12,028 nucleotides of DNA, from positions 1 to 12,028 of the forward strand of contig PWOD01000022.1 of NCBI GenBank assembly GCA_003557545.1. Direction: 5' to 3'. This DNA is from a bacterium (GTDB taxonomy: Bacteria; T1Sed10-126). How positions within the stretch are numbered: position 1 is the first letter of the stretch; every line of letters begins with the position of its first letter. A model generated the notes under the pieces. It searched no databases and was not told the origin of the DNA. It was given only the letters and a program-made list of their open reading frames with translations. Positions 7,031 to 12,028 of this stretch are shown in pieces. Both the position numbers and the translations under genes were made by a program.

Positions 7031-7966
7031 TTACTCTGATCTTAACTCCTCGAGTAAACCGGCAGCCCGGGGGGGAGGGTCATCCAGATCGGTGATTTTT
7101 TCAAGCAGATCAATCGCTTCCCGGAGACGTCCCTCCTCCATTAGTACTTCGGCATAAACCGTCAGAAAATTTTGATCTTTTTCCCAGCCCGGCGAATGAT
7201 TTAAAATCTGGCGAGCGGTGGAGGGATCTGAAAGGTCAAGTTTTACCCGGGCGAGCGCCAGTATATACTGCCGACGAAGCTGTTTGTCAGCATGATTGTG
7301 TTCCAGCAATAGCTGATATCCATGCCGCAAAATCTCCCGAGATTTTTTCAAGGCATCGGGCTCATCCAGAAATCGATAACTCCAGCCCCGATTAAAGATT
7401 GTTACCGGATCACTCAAACCACCTTCAAGACTATCGTAATGTTTTAATGCTTCTTCATACTGTCCCAACCTGTAATGAACATTGGCCAGCAGGGTTATCA
7501 ATTCTGCAGACCTCTCTCCCTCCGTATAAGCCTGCAATGCAAAATTGCGGGCCCTTTCCTGATACTGAGCACCCAGCTGGTAATAAAAATAAGCTATTTT
7601 AAACTGATCTCGGGAAGTTAAATGCCATTCATCTACAACGCTCAACCGTCTGAATAGGGATAAACCACGGATAACCAGCTCAGATAGCTCGTCAGAATTT
7701 TCGCCCAGCTGGACCTTATCCTGCACCACATAAAAATGATGGCGGGCGGCACGCAGTAGCAGGTTACCATCATATGGTGTCTCGGCAAGCTGCTGATAAT
7801 AATCAGTCAGCACATCAGGATCAGTTTGAAACCGCCGGTCACGATAATAAGCATGGCTGTACATTAACAAAAAAACAGCCACAACCAGACCAGCTATCAC
7901 TCCCACACGAACTCCTATGAAACCTTTCCAGATAGTAATAAATCGCTTTTTTAGATTTTTAAACAA
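7031..7966 (-). CDS. Membrane-anchored TPR-repeat protein of unknown function
   Basis: The protein has 311 residues. I do not recognise a specific family. The N-terminus is short and basic (MFKNLKKRF), followed by one transmembrane helix (about 17-36), and the rest is helical and probably extracytoplasmic. Tetratricopeptide-like repeats are seen at about 153-182 (LANVHYRLGQYEEALKHYDS), 187-220, 231-260 and 264-295 (YAEVLMEEGRLREAIDLLEK). The start is a TTG at 7964-7966 with AGGGTGA seven bases upstream, a well-placed ribosome-binding site. It is the first gene of the mre operon, 71 bases before mreB. The context suggests a scaffold role in envelope growth, but that is inference. TPR proteins mostly mediate protein contacts and have no enzymatic motif. 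Confidence 0.85.
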   Translation of the reverse strand: MFKNLKKRFITIWKGFIGVRVGVIAGLVVAVFLLMYSHAYYRDRRFQTDPDVLTDYYQQLAETPYDGNLLLRAARHHFYVVQDKVQLGENSDELSELVIRGLSLFRRLSVVDEWHLTSRDQFKIAYFYYQLGAQYQERARNFALQAYTEGERSAELITLLANVHYRLGQYEEALKHYDSLEGGLSDPVTIFNRGWSYRFLDEPDALKKSREILRHGYQLLLEHNHADKQLRRQYILALARVKLDLSDPSTARQILNHSPGWEKDQNFLTVYAEVLMEEGRLREAIDLLEKITDLDDPPPRAAGLLEELRSE

Positions 7967-8041
7967 AAGAATTTCACCCTGGATTTCCTCGATCAGATTT
8001 TTTAAAATCAGAACTTGTCCCGACCGATTTACTTAAAATTC

Positions 8042-8068
8042 AGTATATGACTGTATATTTTTCGACAA
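8042..8068 (-). promoter_or_regulatory. Candidate promoter for the TPR-mre-mrd-rod operon
   Basis: On the minus strand TTGTCG (8063-8068) precedes TATACT (8042-8047) with a 15-base spacer, shorter than ideal. It lies about 75-100 bases upstream of the TTG start of the TPR gene, in an AT-rich divergent region. Short repeats (CAGT...ACTG and two TATA-containing blocks) overlap the -10. The assignment is tentative because other AT-rich hexamers are close. Confidence 0.32.
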
Positions 8069-8089
8069 TTACGGTAAAATTAATTGATG

Positions 8090-8116
8090 TTGAATAAAAA
8101 ATCTCTTTCCTACAAT
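8090..8116 (+). promoter_or_regulatory. Candidate promoter for the PpiD-like gene
   Basis: TACAAT (8111-8116) matches the -10 consensus at five of six positions. TTGAAT (8090-8095) lies 15 bases upstream, and an adjacent TTGATG (8084-8089) lies 21 bases upstream. Neither spacing is ideal. The distance to the ATG at 8173 is about 55 bases. This control region is shared back to back with the mre operon. Confidence 0.35.
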
Positions 8117-8172
8117 AAAGATGATTTTTTAAATAGCTGACATTAATAATTATAGCTGAGGTGAAAGGAAAA

Positions 8173-9798
8173 ATGAATTGGTTAAGAGAACATATGAAAC
8201 AGATAATCTGGATTACTGTGGGTGCATTTATCCTGACTATCTTCGCCAGCTGGGGTATGGGCGGGTTTGGTGGTCGTGCTCCCGAACAGAATCTGGCCGA
8301 AATAAACGGCGTCACCATCTCATTGGATAGATTTCAGGAGGCTGTCAACTTTGTTCGCGAGGAGTTCCGAGAGGAGCGGCGGGCACCTCTGACCGACGAA
8401 GAGCTCAATGAAGTCCGGGAAGAAGCATTTTTACGGCTGGTTAACGAATCACTTCTCCAACAGGCTGCCCAGGCCCAGGGGGCCCATGCAACCGACAGAG
8501 AATTGAGACAGTTTGTTGCCTCCCAGTTTCGGGATGAAGAGGGGATGATAGATCATCAGCAGTTTGAAATGTTTCTCCGAACCCTCGGTCCGTTCCAGCG
8601 AGAATCGATTGAACGGCAGGAGCGACAACGTTTAGAATCATTCCGCTTCCAGAACTGGCTTCAGAGCCAGATCAGCCTGACCGACAATGAGTTTGAAGAA
8701 GCGCTCAACTCTGGATTGAGAGAGGCAGAGCTTTACGGAATCTATATTAATCCACGAAAATTTATTGACGAGGCCCTGGTCCGAGAATTCTACGAAACCA
8801 ACCTGAACGACTACCTGTCGCCACCTGAAGCAAATTTAAGTCATATAAAACTCGCCGGACCCGACCCGGAAATCGAAGGGGCGGAGCGAACTGCTCAGCT
8901 CGAACAGGTAAGAGAGATCAGGGAACGTATCGAACGACAGTTCAGAGTCGGAGTCGAGTTTGCCGAACTGGCAGCCGAATATTCAATCGACACACCAACC
9001 GCCGAACAGGGTGGGAACCTTGGCTGGGTTAAACCTGAAGATCTCCCCGAGGAACTTTCCCGAGTAGCTTTCAACCTGGAAGCCGGGGAACTGAGCACTT
9101 TAATCCCGGCCGCCGGCTATTACTATATGCTCTATCTTGAAGAACCCATAGTTGAAGAACCTCTGCCCTTCGAGGAAATAAAAGACTCAATCCAGGAACG
9201 ACTCCTGGAAAATAGCCACTGGGAACTGGCCAAAGAAAAAGCCGACACCCTTTATCAACAGATAACCGCTTCCGAATCACCAGGTGAAACCCTCCAGGAG
9301 CTTGCTTCCCGCTCCCACGGATATACTGCCCGAACAGCGGGTTACTACGGCTGGATACCAATCAGATATGTCCCGTTCCATATAATCGCCGAGTTAGACA
9401 ACGGCTGGGCCGAAGAACTGCTCTATCCCCCTGTAGGAGATCATCTGATGTATCGAATTCCCTCGGAAATATCCGCCGCCATTCTTGATCTGAAAGCCCG
9501 CGATAAAGTTGTTAGCGAACCATTACGTACTGCTCATGGATATCACCTGGTCAGCAGCAGTCGACTTCGAGAAGGTCAACGGGATCAATTAAGTATTGCT
9601 GAGGAACGAAGTTTTGAGGATTTTCTCCGCTTCAATAAGCTCCAGCAATATGTGGAATCCTGGCTGAACTGGGAACGTCAGAATGCAGAAATTAAACTAT
9701 TGGTTTCTGAAGATAGGATTGGTGGACGTCCTGTTGAAGAGTTTATCTTGAAGGGTTTATCCGATAATATGAACCCTGACCATCTGGCGCCCGAATAA
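8173..9798 (+). CDS. PpiD/SurA-like membrane-anchored peptidyl-prolyl isomerase/chaperone
   Basis: A 541-residue protein from ATG 8173. AGGTGA (8159-8164) lies eight bases upstream of this ATG, whereas the in-frame GTG at 8161 overlaps that site and lacks its own. It has an N-terminal membrane anchor (about 10-28, PpiD-like), then a SurA_N-type helical chaperone domain beginning AEINGVTISLDRFQEAV (about 42-58) and running to about 190. A parvulin (PPIC) domain (about 218-325) has NLSHIKLA, GGNLGWV and AGELS. A second stretch (about 430-465, SEPLRTAHGYHLV) looks like the end of another, degenerate PPIC domain. It probably acts outside the cytoplasmic membrane, helping exported proteins fold. 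It is transcribed away from the mre operon, and its last 14 codons overlap the end of the convergent 3D-domain gene. Confidence 0.86.
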   Translation: MNWLREHMKQIIWITVGAFILTIFASWGMGGFGGRAPEQNLAEINGVTISLDRFQEAVNFVREEFREERRAPLTDEELNEVREEAFLRLVNESLLQQAAQAQGAHATDRELRQFVASQFRDEEGMIDHQQFEMFLRTLGPFQRESIERQERQRLESFRFQNWLQSQISLTDNEFEEALNSGLREAELYGIYINPRKFIDEALVREFYETNLNDYLSPPEANLSHIKLAGPDPEIEGAERTAQLEQVREIRERIERQFRVGVEFAELAAEYSIDTPTAEQGGNLGWVKPEDLPEELSRVAFNLEAGELSTLIPAAGYYYMLYLEEPIVEEPLPFEEIKDSIQERLLENSHWELAKEKADTLYQQITASESPGETLQELASRSHGYTARTAGYYGWIPIRYVPFHIIAELDNGWAEELLYPPVGDHLMYRIPSEISAAILDLKARDKVVSEPLRTAHGYHLVSSSRLREGQRDQLSIAEERSFEDFLRFNKLQQYVESWLNWERQNAEIKLLVSEDRIGGRPVEEFILKGLSDNMNPDHLAPE

Positions 9799-10497
9799 CA
9801 GGGCCTGATTACGCACAGGAAAACAGAGGTCAACATGTTCTCCCCGAATTGCCCCGCCCACATCGGCAGCGATCCCATAACCATACCCTTCAACATATAG
9901 AAAGGTTCCCAGCGGAATTATTCGGGGATCGACAGCTATTAACCCATAACCGGCCGGCACCCCGATTGCCGATAGCCCGTCTGTATAAGGAGCAGTATCC
10001 AAATAATGCGGAGAATAGGCCGTCGCCAGCATCTCCCGTGGCCCCTGCTTCTGCAGCTCCTCTATCTGTCTCTGTTTGAATCCAGTAACCCCATTAATTA
10101 TCACTCTCGGACGGTGGTAATTACCCGGTTGACCTCCCTGAACAACCACCTGACGTCCGGTTGGGAGGGCCCGTGAATTGATAACTCTCTGACGGGGTTC
10201 AGCCTGCCAGTCAATAGTCGCAACTTCCGGATGCTGCTGAACACCCCTCAGTTCTATTGTCATGCCTGGATAAAATGGTTGTTCTGAAGCCGGTCGGACA
10301 TACTCATAAAAATCTATTTCCAGGGCATTTTCTCTTAATGCTTCCCCAACGGTCGAGGCGGTCGAATATATCTTCATCTGTCTACCCCGCTTATTAACCA
10401 CAGCAAACCCACCCTGGGGATTTTCCGCTTCAACCAGCAGCGGAATAGCCGACAGTATTAGAAGTAAAAACAGAGCAATAAGACGAAAAAATTTCAC
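9757..10497 (-). CDS. Secreted 3D-domain cell-wall protein, probable muralytic enzyme
   Basis: A 246-residue protein with an N-terminal hydrophobic signal peptide or anchor (about 4-22, possibly cleaved near VEA-EN). Residues about 30-84 resemble a DUF348-like module with the STVGEALRENALEI motif. Residues about 97-140 look like a weak G5-type segment (VVVQGGQPGNY). The C-terminal 3D domain (about 155-246) carries the three family Asp residues: D190 (AVDPRIIPLGT), D212 (AADVGGAIRG) and D223 (HVDLCF). 3D domains share the fold of lytic transglycosylases of the MltA type and occur in Bacillota wall-acting proteins such as YabE, YocH and Sps. The start is GTG 10495-10497 with AGGTGA upstream. 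Its 3' end overlaps the PpiD-like gene tail to tail by 42 bases. No specific gene name can be assigned. Confidence 0.87.
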   Translation of the reverse strand: MKFFRLIALFLLLILSAIPLLVEAENPQGGFAVVNKRGRQMKIYSTASTVGEALRENALEIDFYEYVRPASEQPFYPGMTIELRGVQQHPEVATIDWQAEPRQRVINSRALPTGRQVVVQGGQPGNYHRPRVIINGVTGFKQRQIEELQKQGPREMLATAYSPHYLDTAPYTDGLSAIGVPAGYGLIAVDPRIIPLGTFLYVEGYGYGIAADVGGAIRGEHVDLCFPVRNQALLFGRQMVRVHIIG

Positions 10498-10651
10498 AAA
10501 AAATCACCTAGGAGATTAAACTCGGGGGAATAATTATACAGCTTTAAACTCCCTGACATAGCCACTTTTTCAGCAATCACAATAACCCGACCAGCCCTAA
10601 ACAGCTGGCAACTAACTACAGAAAATATATCACAATTAGCAGTTGTTATCA
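10498..10651 (-). promoter_or_regulatory. Upstream region of the 3D-domain gene with candidate promoter
   Basis: On the minus strand TTGATA (10647-10652, five of six consensus) is followed after exactly 17 bases by TATATT (10624-10629, five of six). This is the best promoter match in the window and would give a leader of about 120 bases. A perfect TATAAT (10533-10538) lies nearer the gene but lacks a recognisable -35. AGGTGA just upstream of the GTG start is the ribosome-binding site. The first base of the -35 is the first base of the adjacent candidate insertion-sequence terminus, so the insertion may help form this promoter. Confidence 0.5.
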
Positions 10652-10662
10652 ATCCTTTAAAA
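10652..10662 (+). repeat. Candidate left terminal inverted repeat of the ISL3 element
   Basis: ATCCTTTAAAA here matches the complement of 11863-11873 exactly. It lies about 45 bases beyond the transposase stop. The sequence is AT-rich and partly self-complementary, which lowers its weight, but an 11-base match in such short flanks is unlikely by chance. Confidence 0.5.
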
Positions 10663-10707
10663 CTTTTCTTCCATCAATTGAAAATCCACCTAAAATATCT
10701 GGTTCTC

Positions 10708-11841
10708 TTAAGTTTTGTGTGGGTAAGCCGGTTTTGGCTTAAACCCGTGTGCTCTAATTTTCATAAAAAAACACTCAACATCATGAAAGCCAAATGCAAT
10801 TCTTTTAATTGTTTTTGCCATATTGTTCATGCCTTCAATAACGCTGGTATTTAATCCGTAATCACATGCTGCGAAAATACCACGGCGGTGGCGATTTAAA
10901 CCGCCTGCAAATTGTTTCAGTTCCTTAATTCCGCTTTCAAATGCCGTTTCAATCCAATCATTCAACCAGGCTCGAACTTCGTCCCAATCTGAAAAAAACC
11001 ACATCTGTTTTAACTTTTCTTTCAAAATATAGACAATAGACAGCGGTCGATTCAATTTTAGGATCTGCTCTAAACGGGACGTTTGCCGTTCAGTTAAGTT
11101 CTCTCGATTCTTTAGAAACAGATATTTTGTTCCTTTCAGCAGTCCTTTTTGTTCCTCTTCAATCTCACGTGTAATTCGATTCCGTATACGATCGATTATC
11201 CGATTGAATCTCTGTTCTATGTGAAACCGGTCCCAGATAATCTCCGCGTCAGGAAGCCACCTTTTCGTCGCTTTCCGAAACGGCATCCATTCATCCATAC
11301 AAACTGCCTCAATCTGATCCAGACACCCCTGTTTATCCACTTCTCGATAAAATTTGTCTAATGTTCGTTCGCTGCGACCCATGCCCATCCACAGCGTTTC
11401 CCTTCGTTCAAGATCTACTACTCGCGTGGCATAAACATGACCTTTTTTGATGGCCAGCTCATCCATACCAATTAACCGAACTTGTGAATAGTCAGGCTCT
11501 GACAGAGTCTTTTTTAAAAACGCCTTATCAATCTCTTTTACCTGATACGAACTCAGACGATATGTTTCAGCTACTTCTTTTAATGTTCGAAGTGATCTAC
11601 AGGCCAACGCCACTTCTCGGGCCAATCGCTTTGTGTGACGCCCGTAGGGTTGTACCCATGGTAAGCGTTCCTGGCGAACACCACATTCAGGGCAATTCAC
11701 ACGAAACTTTTTCACACGTAAATACACCCGTTTGTAAATTCCAAAAGGTAAATCCTTAATGTCAAAGCTCCGGTGATCATAAGCCCGATCAAATACCTGA
11801 GCGCATTTCCCGCAAATATACTCTTTTTTAGAACGCTCCAT
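10708..11841 (-). CDS. ISL3-family transposase
   Basis: A 377-residue DDE transposase that would move the surrounding element. The N-terminal zinc-ribbon has C10-x2-C13 and C50-x2-C53, with the family-typical DIKDLPFG...VYLRVKKFRVNCPECG region between. A helix-turn-helix is likely at about 85-105 (TLKEVAETYRLSSYQVKEI). The catalytic triad is plausibly D127 (IGMDELA), D183 (VCMDEW) and E336 (SVIEGMNN). The conserved IIWDRFHIEQRFN and MAKTIKRIAFGFHDVECFF segments support the family. The frame is intact and probably functional. The N-terminus is a few tens of residues shorter than many ISL3 proteins. The upstream frame closes with TAG 12 codons before the ATG at 11839-11841, so there is no longer ordinary start. 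The Shine-Dalgarno is weak (AAAGGA about 18 bases away), as is common for transposases. Confidence 0.93.
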   Translation of the reverse strand: MERSKKEYICGKCAQVFDRAYDHRSFDIKDLPFGIYKRVYLRVKKFRVNCPECGVRQERLPWVQPYGRHTKRLAREVALACRSLRTLKEVAETYRLSSYQVKEIDKAFLKKTLSEPDYSQVRLIGMDELAIKKGHVYATRVVDLERRETLWMGMGRSERTLDKFYREVDKQGCLDQIEAVCMDEWMPFRKATKRWLPDAEIIWDRFHIEQRFNRIIDRIRNRITREIEEEQKGLLKGTKYLFLKNRENLTERQTSRLEQILKLNRPLSIVYILKEKLKQMWFFSDWDEVRAWLNDWIETAFESGIKELKQFAGGLNRHRRGIFAACDYGLNTSVIEGMNNMAKTIKRIAFGFHDVECFFMKIRAHGFKPKPAYPHKT

Positions 11842-11862
11842 TTCAATAATTGCTATGTTTCC

Positions 11863-11873
11863 TTTTAAAGGAT
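11863..11873 (-). repeat. Candidate right terminal inverted repeat of the ISL3 element
   Basis: TTTTAAAGGAT is the exact complement of 10652-10662 and lies 21 bases upstream of the transposase ATG. Immediately to its right begins GAGTCTACCGCAAAAAGC, which could be the terminus of a second, neighbouring insertion sequence. Confidence 0.5.
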
Positions 11874-11971
11874 GAGTCTACCGCAAAAAGCCTCCTTAAT
11901 GATACTTAATTTCTCTAAAAATTGATAGAATGGTGTTTGCATAGAAACTTGGAATGAAAGGGGACCCTCTC

Positions 11972-12028
11972 ATGTTTAGAGAACATACCGAGCACGGCCA
12001 GAATTCCTTATTCGGCCTCCCACAACAA
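11972..12028 (+). CDS. Start of a gene, possibly an IS1182/IS4-type transposase (partial)
   Basis: Nineteen codons are visible before the window ends. The translation is MFREHTEHGQNSLFGLPQQ. The ATG is preceded by a well-spaced AAAGGGG eight bases upstream, so it looks like a genuine start. Short N-termini of this kind, with a SLFG-type segment before a conserved DUF772-like region, occur in transposases of the IS1182/IS4 groups, from memory of the family pattern. Nineteen residues are too few for a firm assignment. The position directly beside the ISL3 element, separated only by about 98 bases that could be an untranslated insertion-sequence end, fits a second mobile element. Confidence 0.5.
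   Translation, partial: MFREHTEHGQNSLFGLPQQ

Larger units (their letters stand above)
10652..11873 (-). mobile_element. ISL3-family insertion sequence, about 1.22 kb
   Basis: A single ISL3-type transposase gene is bracketed by an 11-base inverted repeat: ATCCTTTAAAA at 10652-10662 and its complement TTTTAAAGGAT at 11863-11873. Beyond the repeat the two ends keep only patchy similarity (a shared CA...TTGAAA block further in). The resulting size of about 1.2 kb fits the family range. ISL3 elements usually create 8-base target duplications, but the eight bases flanking these proposed ends (TGTTATCA and GAGTCTAC) do not match. Either the true ends differ by some bases or one flank was rearranged. 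Boundaries are therefore approximate. Confidence 0.65.

Noticed and set aside
8161-8172. GTG at 8161 as the start of the PpiD-like protein
   Set aside because: The GTG lies within the AGGTGA ribosome-binding site that is well spaced for the ATG at 8173.
8040-8318. Minus-strand frame of 92 codons upstream of and overlapping the PpiD-like gene start
   Set aside because: It overlaps the divergent control region and the membrane anchor of the real gene. The hydrophobic composition is the complement of AT-rich DNA and there is no credible start site.
1-12028. CRISPR array, toxin-antitoxin pair, defence island, prophage or biosynthetic cluster
   Set aside because: No regularly spaced direct repeats, no small paired genes, and no signature proteins of these systems were found. 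All sizeable frames are explained by housekeeping, envelope or insertion-sequence genes.

Overview
The window looks like chromosomal DNA from a bacterium of moderate GC content, most likely a diderm (outer-membrane-bearing) member of the Bacillota such as the Halanaerobiales. That placement is an inference. It rests on the Bacillota-style gene set (3D-domain protein with a DUF348-like module, tRNA-Trp next to secE-nusG-rplK, frequent GTG/TTG starts) combined with a PpiD/SurA-like membrane-anchored chaperone, which points to a periplasm. No 16S gene or other decisive marker is present.

Layout: bases 1-1349, minus strand, hold a translation/transcription/secretion block: tRNA-Thr(GGU), tRNA-Trp(CCA), secE, nusG and the first codons of rplK. 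Bases 1483-7966, minus strand, hold a cell-elongation operon: a membrane-anchored TPR protein of unknown role, mreB, mreC, mreD, mrdA (PBP2) and rodA. Neighbouring genes from mreC to rodA overlap or nearly touch. No convincing terminator is seen between rodA and tRNA-Thr, so the two blocks may be partly connected. Bases about 7967-8172 are an AT-rich divergent control region. A PpiD/SurA-like foldase is read rightward from it (8173-9798) and converges, with a 42-base overlap, on a minus-strand gene for a secreted 3D-domain cell-wall protein (9757-10497).

Bases about 10652-11873 form an ISL3-family insertion sequence with an intact DDE transposase and a candidate 11-base terminal inverted repeat. 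Immediately beyond it, a plus-strand gene runs off the window. Its first 19 codons resemble the start of another transposase, so the right edge is probably an insertion-sequence cluster.

How it fits together: MreB/MreC/MreD position the elongation machinery, RodA polymerises glycan and PBP2 crosslinks it. The 3D protein probably trims the wall, and the foldase probably assists exported proteins translocated by the SecE-containing translocon. Most of the window is well-known housekeeping biology. I see no convincing new defence, toxin-antitoxin or other undescribed system. The most notable points are the possible hybrid promoter at the ISL3 edge feeding the wall-hydrolase gene, the unknown TPR protein heading the mre operon, and the second parvulin-like segment in the foldase.
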